Below are positions 1 through 9,600 of a DNA stretch of 64,000 nucleotides, one piece after another (position 1 is the stretch's first letter; every line of letters starts with the position of its first letter). The DNA is from Pseudomonadota bacterium (GTDB lineage Bacteria > Pseudomonadota > Gammaproteobacteria > Steroidobacterales > Steroidobacteraceae). The notes beneath the pieces were generated by a model. The model had not been told where the DNA came from, did no database searches, and was given only the letters and a program-made list of their open reading frames with translations. The stretch is taken from positions 3,927,716 to 3,991,715 of the forward strand of contig JBBCGI010000001.1 in NCBI GenBank assembly GCA_037200975.1, in the 5' to 3' direction. The position numbers and the translations under genes were made by a program.

Positions 1-162
1 GAGAGCCAGGCCGCCGAAGAAGGCGGCGACCACCGCCAGCACCGCCGCGGCTTCCGCGCCGAGCCACAACACGGCTTGGTGTGTCCAGATGATCTGGTAG
101 CCGAGCGCGGCGAACCCGGAAGCCATCATGAGCAGGAGCGCGCGGCCGGCCGCGGGGTTCAC
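1..162 (-). CDS. Membrane spermidine-synthase-like protein, N-terminal part (cut by window edge)
   Basis: Only the first 54 codons are in the window, reading leftwards from a GTG at 162. The visible peptide begins with a membrane segment containing SGFAALGYQIIWT and a second one ending AAFFGGLAL. This is the pattern of the membrane half of fused spermidine-synthase-like proteins (family knowledge). Such proteins carry a spermine/spermidine-synthase fold after several membrane segments; that part lies outside the window. The GTG lies 4 bases past the stop of the oxygenase-like gene on the same strand, with GGGTGAGG just before it, so the two are probably co-transcribed. An ATG at 129 is an alternative start. 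The family call rests on a short stretch and is moderately sure. Confidence 0.6.
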   Translation of the reverse strand, partial: MNPAAGRALLLMMASGFAALGYQIIWTHQAVLWLGAEAAAVLAVVAAFFGGLAL

Positions 163-166
163 GGCC

Positions 167-829
167 TCACCCGCTGAAGGAGATGCGATAGCCCCAGGAA
201 TCGAGGTGTGTCGGGATCGCGTTGAACGCCAGGGTGATGCGCCGCGCGCCCGGGTTCACCGGCACCGCGTGCATCAAGTAGCTAGGGAACAACACCACAT
301 CGCCGGGTTCCGGCGGCGGGCTGATCCACTTGTCGGCGTTGTAGGTGCCGGTTGCCACGCTGGCGTGATCGTTCTTGAAGGTGAAGTCGGTGCCGCCCGG
401 AGATTTCATGAACACGGTGCGTGCATCCGGATGGGTGGCCGTCAGATAGACGACGCCCGAGATGAAACTGTTGGCGTGGTTGTGCATCGCCTGGCGGCCG
501 CCGGTGTCGAGCACGTTGACCCACATCTCCTTCAGCGCCCAGCCGAGCTGTTCGCCGAACAGCAGCGCGCCGAACTGCGGCAGCAACGGCGTGAGCACCG
601 CCGCGGCCTCCACCAGCAACGGCGAATCGCCGGGCTTGAGCAGGGCGGTGTGCGAGAGGTTCGGCGACGAGCTGTTCGCACGATCGACCGTCTTGCTGAA
701 ATGCTGGACCAGGCCTTCGACCAGGGCGGCGCCGAGTATCCGCGGCGCCCGCAGGAACGGCGTGGGGAACAGTCCGATGACTTCTGGTTTTGGCGCCGCG
801 GACATGTGAGCCGCGAAGTTTAATGACAT
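167..829 (-). CDS. Putative 2OG-Fe(II) oxygenase (TIGR02466-type)
   Basis: This 220-residue protein resembles the small 2-oxoglutarate/Fe(II)-dependent oxygenase-like family described as TIGR02466. The visible signature is MHNHANSFISGVVYL near residues 115-129 (candidate iron ligands in the HNH stretch) followed by GDVVLFPSYLMHAVPVN and RRITLAFN near 176-204. These give the second histidine and the arginine that would bind the co-substrate carboxylate. No signal peptide or membrane segment is seen, so it is probably cytoplasmic. The substrate is unknown. A second ATG nine codons in, before SAAPKPEV, is an equally good start. The gene runs into the membrane spermidine-synthase-like gene with a 4-base gap, suggesting one transcript. 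Confidence 0.75.
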   Translation of the reverse strand: MSLNFAAHMSAAPKPEVIGLFPTPFLRAPRILGAALVEGLVQHFSKTVDRANSSSPNLSHTALLKPGDSPLLVEAAAVLTPLLPQFGALLFGEQLGWALKEMWVNVLDTGGRQAMHNHANSFISGVVYLTATHPDARTVFMKSPGGTDFTFKNDHASVATGTYNADKWISPPPEPGDVVLFPSYLMHAVPVNPGARRITLAFNAIPTHLDSWGYRISFSG

Positions 830-863
830 CTGTGCGACAGATTGATGACCGCGCGGAATATCC

Positions 864-885
864 GTCCGGCGGCCGAACGCCGGAC
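864..885. other. Hairpin in the intergenic region before the PHP-domain gene
   Basis: A perfect 8-bp inverted repeat (GTCCGGCG / CGCCGGAC) with a 6-base loop lies in the 138-base divergent gap between the oxygenase-like gene and the PHP-domain gene. It is not followed by a T run on either strand, so it does not look like a terminator. It could be an operator or a leader structure. I see no other clear signal in this gap. Confidence 0.3.
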
Positions 886-967
886 ATGGCGCCTTAATTT
901 CCCGGTCATATGCAACGCCTAGGGTGCCGCCCCACGTACTTCAACCTAAGTCAGGGGAATCCGTTCA

Positions 968-3409
968 ATGAAGATTCAAGTTGCAAAGAAGCAGATCGCG
1001 CTGGCGGTGGCGGCCGTGCTCGGCGCCGTGGCGATGAGCGCCGCCTATGCCAACGGCGGCCACGACGATCGCGGTCGCGATGATCGCGGTCACGACGACC
1101 GTGGTCACGACAATCGCGGTCATGATCATGACGATCACGGCGGCTTCGACAATCCCATCGTCGACAAGGGCGAAGGCACCTACGTGACGGGCGATTTCCA
1201 CAACCATACGACCTGCTCGGATGGTTCGATCTCGATGCAGAAGCTGGTGAAGAAGTCGACCGATAAATCGGACACGCCCTGGGGTCTCGACTGGTTCGTC
1301 CAGGCCGGCCACGGCGGCAACGGCAATCGCAATTGCACGCTGGCCGAAGACGCCACGCTCGCGACGCCTGCCTATCCACTCGTGTATGCCACCGACGGCA
1401 CGACGCTGCTCGGCCCGGACACCAGCTGGCAGAAAAGCAATCCGGCGATCACGCCGAAGGGCCTCGTGTCCGGCAACGCGCCGAACCAGGTCATGTGGCG
1501 CTGGCAGTCGCTGCAGGAATACCAGTACCCGCTGATGGAATACCTGGCCGCGCTCAAGGGCCTGCCGACGTTCTCGGGCATGGAGTCCGTCGTCGCCGGT
1601 CACGAGCACAGCTCGATGTCCGTCGTGACCGGCCAGCTGCCGGCTGCCATCTACAAGCAAAAACTGCCGAAGACCGCGGGCTACACGCCGCTGGGCAACG
1701 CCACCGCGCTCGCGCAGTGGTCGTACTGCTTCGATCGCGGCGACACGGACACGAGCCGTGGCGACACGACCGTCGGCAGCGGCATCGGCAACAACTGGAA
1801 CTGCTCGGTACGTGGCAGTGCCAACGAGGCGGACGCGAGCTGGAATGCCACGGCGCAGAAGCTGATTCCGGCCGGTGGCGCGGGCACGGGTGTGCTCGGC
1901 CATCTCAAGACCGTCGAAGCGCTCAAGTGGATGAAACAGAAGTACGGCGAGGAGAGCTACTACGTCCCCGCCCATCTCGAGCGCGCCGGTCCGTTCAATC
2001 CGGACGGCAACAACGGCTTCAACATCGAGAGCCTGCGTGACTTCAACAACGTGGCGCCCAAGGTGGCGTTCGGCTTCGAATCGCAGCCCGGGCACGGCGC
2101 CTCGGACGCGCGCGGCGAATACACGGTCCATCGCAACAACTTCGGCGGCACGATCGGCAACGTCGACAGCGTCGGCGGCACGACGTGGGGCGGCACCGGC
2201 GTGTATGCCGGCCAGGTCGGCGGCGTATGGGATGCGTTGCTCGGTGAAGGCCGCAACTGGTGGTTCTTCGCGAGCTCGGACTGGCACAACCGCGGCATGT
2301 TCGGCCCGGACGACCGCCGCTCCTCGCAGGATTTCTATCCGGGCGAATACCAGCGCACGGCAGTCATGGTCCGCACGAAGGATGACGATCGCGGCCACTT
2401 CTTCGACTCGAACGACAAGGGCGGCAAGGGTGGCAAGAACAAGGTGCTGACTCCCGACGCCATCGTCGATGGTCTGCGCACCGGCAACGCCTGGGCGGCG
2501 AGCGGTCAACTCGTCGACCGCCTGTCGTTCGTGGTGTGCGCGGATACGCGCCTCAACGACCGTGTTGGCAACGACCTGGTGGAAGGCGCGGCGCTGCTGG
2601 CCGCGAAGCAGAACACCGATGTCGACGCCGACTGGACCTGCGCGACGATGGGCGAGAAGCTCCAGGTGCGCAAAGGCCAGGACGTGGTGGTGGCGATCGC
2701 GGTACGCGACCCGTCGGGTACCAACTACTCGCCGTACACCTTCCCGAATCCCTCACTCGCGCAGGTGGGGATCAGCCAGCAGCTGAACAAGCCGGTGCTG
2801 GATCACATCGACGTGATCCGCGGCCAGGTGACGGGCTACAAGACCCCGGGCGCGCCTGACTACTCGGGCGAATGGCCGAGGAACTGGATCAGCTCGCCGG
2901 ATCTCGCCAATGTTCCCGAGGGTGCGAAGAACCTGAGCGCGGCGATCCTGCGCACGTTCAACCAGTCCAACTGGAACACGGTGCGCGGCGACAAGGAATA
3001 CAAGACGATGGTGTTCCGCATCAAGGATGTGGCCAAGTCCCAGTATCTGCGTTTGCGCGGCAGCAACCTGCCGGCCTCGGTGCCTTACGAGACCGATGCC
3101 GACGGCAATCCGCTGGCCGACATCTCCACCAACGCCGCTGCCATCAACCCGACCCTGTCGGGCGGTGCGGATGGCGTTCCGGCGGGTGCCAACCTGCGCA
3201 TTCCGTGCAAGACGGTGGGGACCAATGTTCCGGCGACGGCGGTGGTTTACACGGGTACCGCGATCAACGGCTGCCCGGCGCATCTGCCGGTGGTCAACGG
3301 CCAGAAGATGGTGGCCTACGACGTGGCCGCGTGGTCGGACCTGTGGTTCTACAGCAATCCGGTCTACATCGAAGTGAAGGGTTCGACGCTGGTCGCCGGC
3401 GTCAAGTAA
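968..3409 (+). CDS. Secreted PHP-domain protein with His/Asp-rich N-terminal repeat
   Basis: The 813-residue protein starts with a typical signal peptide (MKIQVAKKQIALAVAAVLGA, probable cleavage after AYA near 28). A low-complexity stretch at residues 32-57 follows, made of five-residue HDDRG-like units. From about residue 72 comes a PHP-type metal-binding segment, GDFHNHTTCSDGS, with the HxH pair at 78 and 80. A further metal-site candidate is SSDWH (Asp438, His440). PHP domains are metal-dependent phosphoesterase folds; the substrate here is unknown. The C-terminal third shows no recognised domain. Six or more cysteines in the export region suggest disulfides. A strong hairpin pair follows the stop, so the gene is probably monocistronic. 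The start is fixed by the signal peptide. Confidence 0.8.
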   Translation: MKIQVAKKQIALAVAAVLGAVAMSAAYANGGHDDRGRDDRGHDDRGHDNRGHDHDDHGGFDNPIVDKGEGTYVTGDFHNHTTCSDGSISMQKLVKKSTDKSDTPWGLDWFVQAGHGGNGNRNCTLAEDATLATPAYPLVYATDGTTLLGPDTSWQKSNPAITPKGLVSGNAPNQVMWRWQSLQEYQYPLMEYLAALKGLPTFSGMESVVAGHEHSSMSVVTGQLPAAIYKQKLPKTAGYTPLGNATALAQWSYCFDRGDTDTSRGDTTVGSGIGNNWNCSVRGSANEADASWNATAQKLIPAGGAGTGVLGHLKTVEALKWMKQKYGEESYYVPAHLERAGPFNPDGNNGFNIESLRDFNNVAPKVAFGFESQPGHGASDARGEYTVHRNNFGGTIGNVDSVGGTTWGGTGVYAGQVGGVWDALLGEGRNWWFFASSDWHNRGMFGPDDRRSSQDFYPGEYQRTAVMVRTKDDDRGHFFDSNDKGGKGGKNKVLTPDAIVDGLRTGNAWAASGQLVDRLSFVVCADTRLNDRVGNDLVEGAALLAAKQNTDVDADWTCATMGEKLQVRKGQDVVVAIAVRDPSGTNYSPYTFPNPSLAQVGISQQLNKPVLDHIDVIRGQVTGYKTPGAPDYSGEWPRNWISSPDLANVPEGAKNLSAAILRTFNQSNWNTVRGDKEYKTMVFRIKDVAKSQYLRLRGSNLPASVPYETDADGNPLADISTNAAAINPTLSGGADGVPAGANLRIPCKTVGTNVPATAVVYTGTAINGCPAHLPVVNGQKMVAYDVAAWSDLWFYSNPVYIEVKGSTLVAGVK
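1061..1138 (+). repeat. In-frame 15-bp tandem repeat coding for HDDRG units
   Basis: About five degenerate 15-bp units encode HDDRG, RDDRG, HDDRG, HDNRG and then HDHDDHGG. The repeat is in frame and lies directly after the signal peptide of the PHP-domain protein. Such His/Asp stretches can bind divalent metals (inference). Repeat-number variation between strains would be expected. Confidence 0.85.
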
Positions 3410-3411
3410 GC

Positions 3412-3466
3412 GGTCGCGACTTCATCGCGACCTCAGGAGCGCCGCGCGGCAACGCGCGGCGCTTTC
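3412..3466 (+). terminator. Tandem hairpins and Rho-independent terminator after the PHP gene
   Basis: Two hairpins follow the stop codon. The first is an 8-bp stem (GGTCGCGA / TCGCGACC, 3412-3432) with a 5-base loop. The second is a perfect 10-bp stem (GCGCCGCGCG / CGCGCGGCGC, 3439-3462) closed by a GCAA tetraloop and followed by TTTCT. The second has the form of an intrinsic terminator, though its T run is short. It separates the PHP gene from the PPIase-like gene 80 bases downstream. Confidence 0.7.
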
Positions 3467-3488
3467 TCACATCTGCAAACAAGTACTC

Positions 3489-4355
3489 ATGAATACCACT
3501 GTGCTCGAATCCGCTGCTGACAATCGTCCGACAACCGAACGCGCGGGCTTCAAGGCGCCGTCCTGGATGCGCGAACCGTTGTTGCACTTCGTCGTGCTCG
3601 GCGCGCTGTTGTTCGGGATCGACCATCTGCTCGCGGCGCGCGCGGACGATCCGCACCGCATCGTGGTCGACGCCGAAGTCGACCGGCATGCCATCGATAC
3701 TTTCAAGAATGCGCGTGGGCACGCGCCCAATGCCGAGGAGTTGTACGCGCTGCGGCGCGTATGGCTCGACAACGAAGTGCTGTATCGCGAAGGCATCGCG
3801 CTCGGCCTCGACAAGGGCGACAACGCCATCCGCGAACGCGTGATCTTCAAGGCGCTGTCCGTGGTCGACGCCGGCGTCAAACTACCGAAGGTCGACGAGG
3901 CGATGCTGCGCGCGTGGTTCGAGCAGCATCGCGACAAGTACGACGAGCCGCCGCGTTTCGATTTCGAGGAGGGCGTGCTGGCGGGCGAGCGTTCGGAGGC
4001 CGCCATACGTGCCTTCGTCCAGGGATTGAACGCGGGCGCGCCGGGCGACGTGGAGGCGGGCCTGCGCGTGTTCAGCGCGCGGCCGCGCGACAACATCGAA
4101 CAGAGTTACGGCAAGGAATTCGTCGCGGCGCTCGAGACGGTGCCGGCGGGCGAATGGCAGGCGCTGCCCAGCAAGGAAGGGCTGCGCGCGATCCGGCTGA
4201 AGGCGTTCACGCCGGCCAAACCCGCCGACTTCCAGGTGGTGAGCCCGGCGGTGCTGCAGGACTGGACCGATTCCGTACTGTCGGAGCAGCGCAGCGACGC
4301 GGTGCGTGCGCTGACGAAGAAGTACAAAGTTGAAATCGCCGGTGCGGCTCCATGA
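3489..4355 (+). CDS. Peptidyl-prolyl isomerase-like membrane-anchored protein
   Basis: This 288-residue protein has one membrane segment near residues 30-48 (LLHFVVLGALLFGIDHLL). The long outside region contains a SurA/PpiC-like N-terminal helical part (RRVWLDNEVLYREGIALGLD, near 90-109) and a weak parvulin-like part around 140-265. The parvulin core is degenerate, so catalytic activity is doubtful. In other genomes proteins of this kind are often called peptidyl-prolyl cis-trans isomerases and sit directly before a HupE/UreJ-like gene, as here. The last four bases overlap the next start (ATGA), so the two products are probably made together. It may act as a chaperone for its neighbour (inference). 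Confidence 0.7.
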   Translation: MNTTVLESAADNRPTTERAGFKAPSWMREPLLHFVVLGALLFGIDHLLAARADDPHRIVVDAEVDRHAIDTFKNARGHAPNAEELYALRRVWLDNEVLYREGIALGLDKGDNAIRERVIFKALSVVDAGVKLPKVDEAMLRAWFEQHRDKYDEPPRFDFEEGVLAGERSEAAIRAFVQGLNAGAPGDVEAGLRVFSARPRDNIEQSYGKEFVAALETVPAGEWQALPSKEGLRAIRLKAFTPAKPADFQVVSPAVLQDWTDSVLSEQRSDAVRALTKKYKVEIAGAAP

Positions 4356-5302
4356 GATTGCTGGCACGTATTGTCGCCCTGGGTCTGATCGGGTTCGCGG
4401 CGATGCCCGCGCCCGCGCATGAAATGACGATGGCGGAAATGGAGCTGCGCGAGACCCGCGCCGGAGAATTCCTGTGGCAGTGGGGCCAGAGCGGCGCCAA
4501 GCCGATCGCCGACGTGCTCACGCCCCGCTGGCCCGAAGGTTGCGCCGCGGAAACCAACATGCTGCGTTGTGGCGAAGGCGGACTCACCGGCGTGATGTCG
4601 ATCGATGGCGTCGGCAAGGAATACTCGGCCGCGCTGGTCAAGGTGTTCTGGCGCGACGGCCAGAGCCGCGTGTACACGCTGACCGCGCGCCAGCCCACCG
4701 TGCACCTGTACGGCTCGGCCGACGACACGCGCGGGCGCGGCGAGATCGCGCGCGCCTATCTGGTGCTGGGCGTCGAGCACATCCTGAGCGGCGTCGATCA
4801 CCTCATGTTCGTCGCCGCGCTGCTGTTTCTCGTGGGTTTCCGGCGCAAGCTGATCTGGACGATCAGCGCGTTCACACTCGCGCACAGCCTCACGCTCGCG
4901 AGCGCGGCGCTCGGCTGGCTCACGCTGCGTTCCGCGCCGGTGGAAGCGACGATCGCCCTGTCCATCGTGCTGGTGGCCGCCGAGGCGCTGCATACGCGCG
5001 AGACATTCGCGCGCCGCCTGCCGGCGATGGTGGCGTTCCTGTTCGGCCTGGTGCACGGCCTTGGTTTCGCCGGTGCGCTCAAGGAAATCGGGTTGCCGCA
5101 ATCGCATCTCGCCACCGCGCTGCTGACATTCAATCTCGGCGTGGAGTTCGGGCAGCTGCTCGCGGTCGGCGCGGCGTGGGCGGCATGGCGGCTGCTGCAT
5201 CGCTTCCCCGTGGTGCAGCTGGGGCGCGTGCCGGCGCTGTATGGCATCGGTGCGCTCGCGGCATATTGGTCGCTGGCGCGTATGGCCGCGATTTTCAGTT
5301 AG
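4352..5302 (+). CDS. HupE/UreJ-family membrane protein
   Basis: The 316-residue protein has a signal peptide (cleavage near APAHE, residue 22), an outside domain of about 110 residues, and a membrane domain from about 135 onward. The membrane part opens with GVEHILSGVDHLMFVAALL (His143, Asp149, His150) and contains FLFGLVHGLGFAGAL near 230-244. These His/Asp membrane motifs mark the HupE/UreJ_2 family, whose better-known relatives are linked to nickel or cobalt transport. It forms a two-gene unit with the PPIase-like gene through a 4-base overlap. The real substrate is not shown by sequence. Confidence 0.8.
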   Translation: MRLLARIVALGLIGFAAMPAPAHEMTMAEMELRETRAGEFLWQWGQSGAKPIADVLTPRWPEGCAAETNMLRCGEGGLTGVMSIDGVGKEYSAALVKVFWRDGQSRVYTLTARQPTVHLYGSADDTRGRGEIARAYLVLGVEHILSGVDHLMFVAALLFLVGFRRKLIWTISAFTLAHSLTLASAALGWLTLRSAPVEATIALSIVLVAAEALHTRETFARRLPAMVAFLFGLVHGLGFAGALKEIGLPQSHLATALLTFNLGVEFGQLLAVGAAWAAWRLLHRFPVVQLGRVPALYGIGALAAYWSLARMAAIFS

Positions 5303-5312
5303 CGTGATATCC

Positions 5313-5822
5313 ATGAAGCAAGGACTGGTGATCGGGATCGTGTTGCTGCTCGCGGTGGGTGGAATTCTCGGTTTCGTTTTCGCGACGGACGGTGCGCAGA
5401 TTCCCGCGGAAACGACGGCTGGAATCGTGCAGCCACCTGCGGTGTCGGCGCCGGTCGCGGTTCCCGCGATTGCGGTCGAGACGAAGGCACCCGCGGCGGT
5501 CACTCCCGATGACGTCGCGAGCTGGACCACCGATGCAACCGGTGGCGACGCAGACAAGCGAGCCGCCGCCATCACGGCGCTGTCGCGGGCGCCGGTCGAG
5601 CAGGCGTTGCCCATCCTGCGCCGCGTACTCATGAACGGCGAAGCGGCGGTCGATCGGCCGCTGGCGCTGCAGTCGCTGCGCGATCTGGCGCTGAACCAGG
5701 GAGATCCCCAGAGCGCGATCCGCAATACGATCCGCGAGGCTATCTATCACGGCGACGACCTGACGATGGCGGGGGACGCGCAGGAAGCGCTCGACGTCAT
5801 CGAAGAGGGTCTGGCGAAGTAG
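5313..5822 (+). CDS. Small membrane-anchored protein with HEAT-like repeats
   Basis: The 169-residue protein starts at the ATG at 5313, ten bases after the HupE stop. An N-terminal membrane segment (GLVIGIVLLLAVGGILGFVF) anchors it. A Pro/Ala/Val-rich linker of about 40 residues leads to a helical region near residues 75-165, with repeats such as DKRAAAITALSRAP and RPLALQSLRDLALNQG that look HEAT-like. No enzyme motif is visible. It is probably the last gene of the PPIase-HupE unit. The function is unknown. Confidence 0.65.
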   Translation: MKQGLVIGIVLLLAVGGILGFVFATDGAQIPAETTAGIVQPPAVSAPVAVPAIAVETKAPAAVTPDDVASWTTDATGGDADKRAAAITALSRAPVEQALPILRRVLMNGEAAVDRPLALQSLRDLALNQGDPQSAIRNTIREAIYHGDDLTMAGDAQEALDVIEEGLAK

Positions 5823-5907
5823 AAGTTGTCGACCGCCGACGATCGCGCCGGGCGTTGTTAGCGCTACATCGACTCTGGCGAAAGCCCCGGGCGTCCGCAA
5901 AGAGGCG

Positions 5908-5934
5908 GCCGGGCCTGCGCTTGTGAGGCCCGGC
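5908..5934. terminator. Perfect 9-bp hairpin after the HEAT-like gene
   Basis: GCCGGGCCT and AGGCCCGGC form a perfect 9-bp stem around a 9-base loop, between the HEAT-like gene and aquaporin. It lacks a following T run, so it may be a weak or Rho-assisted terminator. It lies 48 bases before the aquaporin start, so a leader role for that gene is also possible. Confidence 0.4.
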
Positions 5935-5982
5935 ACGATCGGCTAGTGTGCGCGCTCGAATAACAAGGACAGGGGAGCTGCC

Positions 5983-6675
5983 ATGCCCATTCTCAAGCGT
6001 TCCGTCGCCGAGTTGTTAGGGACCTTCTGGCTCGTGCTCGGCGGATGCGGCAGTGCGGTGCTGGCCGCGAAGTTTCCGGAAGTCGGCATCGGCCTCGTCG
6101 GCGTGGCGCTCGCGTTCGGCCTCACCGTCGTGACGATGGCCTATGCCGTCGGCCACATTTCCGGCGGGCATTTCAACCCCGCGGTGACGCTCGGTCTGGT
6201 CGCGGGTGGCCGCACCCCCGTTGCCGACGCCCTCCCGTACATCGTCGCGCAGGTGCTCGGCGGCGTGCTCGCCGCGTACGTGCTCATGCACATCGTCAGC
6301 GGCAACGGCACCGATGCCATCGCCACCACGCTGGCCTCGAACGGGTATGGCGAGCATTCCCCGGGCGGTTACGACTTGGCGGCCGCGTTCCTGACCGAAC
6401 TGGTCATGACATTCTTCTTCCTGCTCATCATCCTGGGCGCCACCGATGCGCGCGCGCCGGCGGGTTTCGCGCCGCTGGCGATCGGTCTCGCGCTCACGTT
6501 GATCCACCTCATCAGCATCCCCGTGACGAACACCTCGGTGAACCCGGCGCGCAGCACCGGTCCGGCGTTGCTGGTAGGCGGGTGGGCGATCTCGCAGCTG
6601 TGGCTGTTCTGGGTCGCGCCGATTCTCGGTGCGGTGCTGGCCGGCGGCGTCTACCGCTGGTTGGGAAAGAAGTAA
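5983..6675 (+). CDS. aqpZ: Aquaporin Z-type water channel
   Basis: The 230-residue protein matches the usual length of bacterial aquaporin Z. The two half-helix motifs are present: HFNPAVT with NPA at 65-67 and SVNPARS with NPA at 187-189. Six membrane segments can be traced between [19 protein letters not shown] at the N-terminus and the C-terminal [19 protein letters not shown]. The protein would be in the inner membrane and allow rapid water flow during osmotic shifts. AGGGGAG lies before the ATG. The gene converges on the glucan synthase with only 6 bases between stops and has its own upstream gap of 160 bases. Confidence 0.95.
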   Translation: MPILKRSVAELLGTFWLVLGGCGSAVLAAKFPEVGIGLVGVALAFGLTVVTMAYAVGHISGGHFNPAVTLGLVAGGRTPVADALPYIVAQVLGGVLAAYVLMHIVSGNGTDAIATTLASNGYGEHSPGGYDLAAAFLTELVMTFFFLLIILGATDARAPAGFAPLAIGLALTLIHLISIPVTNTSVNPARSTGPALLVGGWAISQLWLFWVAPILGAVLAGGVYRWLGKK

Positions 6676-6681
6676 GCCGGC

Positions 6682-9600
6682 TCAGCTGTTTGCGCCGAGC
6701 CACGCCAGATGGACGGTATGCCTGCCGCCATCGTCGACCAGGTCGACGAGGTTGCGTCCGGGATTCTGCACATGCCCGTCGACGGTCAACTGGGCCATGG
6801 CGCCGGGTGCCGGTTGCCGCTCGACGCTGATCTCGTAGATAGACGCGCCGTGGCGATACGTGATGCCGAACCCCGGCCAGTTCGACGGCACGCAGGGAGC
6901 CAGCGTCAGCTGGTTCTCGCGTAGTTTGAAACCGAGGATCGATTCGAGCCCCGCGCGATACAGCCAGCCGGCCGAGCCGGTGTACCAGGTCCAGCCGCCG
7001 CGGCCCGCGTGCGGCGCTTCCGAATACACGTCCGCGGCCACGGCGTACGGCTCCACCTTGTAACGCTGCACGTCCTCGCGTGTGCTCGCGCGGCGGACCG
7101 GGTTCAACATCGCGAATACTTCCATCGCCTTGTCGGCCTTGCCCTGCATCGTCAGCGCGATGACGGTCCAGATGGCCGCGTGCGTGTACTGCCCGCCGTT
7201 TTCACGGATGCCGCGTGGATAGGCTTTCACGTAGCCGGGTTCCTGCGCGGATTTCTCGAACGGCGGCGTGAAGAGAATGGCCAGCGGCGGATCCTGCTTG
7301 AGCAGCTGCGACTCGAGCGAGCTCATTGCTTTCGCGGTGCGCGCAGGATCGCCGGCGCCCGAGATCACGCTCCAGGACTGCGCGATGGCATCGATGCGGC
7401 ACTCGTCGTTGGCGTTCGAGCCGAGCGGCGTGCCGTCATCGAAGAAGCCGCGCCGGTACCACTCGCCATCCCAGGCATGTGTCTCGAGCGAGGTCTTGAG
7501 TTTGCCGGCGTGATTGAGCCAGGCCGTTGCCAGCGCCAGTTCGCCGCGTGTGTGCGCGAGCGGCGCAAATTCGCTCAACGTCGCGTGCAGGAACCAGCCT
7601 AACCACACGCTCTCGCCCTTGCCTTGTTCGCCGACGCGGTTCATCCCGTCGTTCCAGTCGCCGGTGCCGATGAGCGGCAGGCCGTGTTTGCCCATGTACA
7701 AGGCGCCTTCGAGACCGCGCCGGCAATGCTCGAACAAGCTCGCCGACTGTTCGCTCACCGATGGTTCGAAGAATGCGTCGTGTTTCTCGCGCGGCAGCGC
7801 CGGCCCTTCGATGAACGCCACCGGTTCATCGAGGATGGCGCGATCGCCGGTGAGATGGACGTAGTGCGCGGTGACGTAGGCAAGCCACACGCGATCGTCG
7901 GAGATGTGCGTACGCACGCCCTGGCCGCTGTGCGGCAGCCACCAGTGTTGCACGTCGCCCTCCGGGAACTGGCGCGAAGCCGCGCGCAGGATCTGCTCGC
8001 GCAGCAGCGCGGGGCGCGCGACGCCCAATGCCATCGCGTCCTGCAACTGATCGCGGAAGCCGTACGCGCCGCTCGCCTGGTAGAACGCGGCGCGCGCCCA
8101 GGTGCGGCAGGCGAGCGTCTGGTACAGCAGCCAGCCATTCATCATGACGTCGAACGACCGGTCCGGAGTCTTGACCTGCACGTGGCCGGAAAGCTCGGTC
8201 CAGAACTCACCGATCGATGCGAGGACTGCATCCAGATCGGCGCCCCGATACCGGTTGATGAGCTCGCGCGCGGCTTCCGTGCCGGCCGCCTGGCCTAACA
8301 GGAATACGATCTCGGTGCTTTGCTCCGGGTCGAGCTCGAGCTGGGTGCGCAGCGCGGCACAGGCGTCGAGCGCCGCGCCGGTGCGGCCGCTCAGCGTCGT
8401 TCCCGCGACCAGAGCCGCGGGCGCGTCGAGCGCGCCATGGCGCCCGAGAAATTCGCGCCGGTCGGCGGTCCACTCCGATTGTTTGCCGCCGAGGTCCGCG
8501 AACGCGGTGTCGGCGAACGCCGCATTCCAGGGATTACGCGCGAAGATCGCGCGCGTGGCGTTGTCGGATTCGGTGATGACATGCGGCGCGCCCGGCGCGC
8601 GCGACGGGCCCAGCACCCACTCGACGTACGCGCTCACCGACAGCGTGCGGCGGCGCGGCGACTGGTTGCGGATCACGAGGCGACAGATCTTGACCGGGTC
8701 TTCGAGCGGCACGAATACCGTGAGTGTCAGGGCCAGGCCGTGCGAGCGCTGCTCGAAGCGGCTGTATCCCAGGCCGTGTGCGCACGAGTAGTGCGCGTTC
8801 TCATTGCGAATGGGCGCGGGGGTCGGCGACCACAACTCGCCGGTTTCCTCGTCGCGCAGGTAGATAGCTTCACCGGGCCGATCGGTGACCGGGTCGTTGC
8901 TCCAGGGCGTGAGCGCATTCTCGCGGCTGTTGCGCGCCCAGGTGTAACCTGCGCCCTCGGCGGAAATCTGGCAGCCGAAACCGCGATTCGCGATGACGTT
9001 GATCCACGGCGTCGGCGTGGTTTGCGAGCCCGCGGTGTTGATGACGTACTCGCGTCCCGATGCACCGAAGCCGCCGATCCCGTTGTAGAGCTCGAGGTCG
9101 CGCGCGAATTCCGGATCCGCGGCCACCGCCGCGGCGGCGGCGCGCCGCGGCTGCCGCGGTGCGGCAGCGGGCGCCGACTGCATGCGCTCGACCTGGTCGC
9201 GCAGGCTGCCGCGCCGGCCGGACAACACCACGCGCGACACGGCCAACAACAACGCACGGGTCTCCGCGCTGATCAGGTCGCTGCGCAACACGAACACCTT
9301 GCCGCGCGTCTCCATGCCGCTGATGCGCGGCCGCGCCAGGCTGACGCGCGCGGCGGCTTCGAGCGCCACCTGCAGATCCTGCACGTACGAGGAGCCGCGT
9401 TCGTTCAGCAGCACGAGATCCACGGACAGCCGCTTGACGCTCCAGTATTCGTGCGCCTGCAGCAACTGCCGCGCGACTTCCAGGTCTTCCATCTCCTCGA
9501 TGCGCAACATCACGATGGGCAGATCGCCGGAGATTCCCTGCGCCCACAAACCATGCGGACCGCCGGCACCGCGGCGGATGGTTTCGCTGGAGGGGCGGGC

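Noticed and set aside
965-2509. Long open frame of 514 codons on the minus strand opposite the PHP gene
   Set aside because: It is the mirror of a high-GC gene with strong third-position bias; the product is Arg/Val/Ala-rich with no domain, while the plus strand has a signal peptide and PHP motif.
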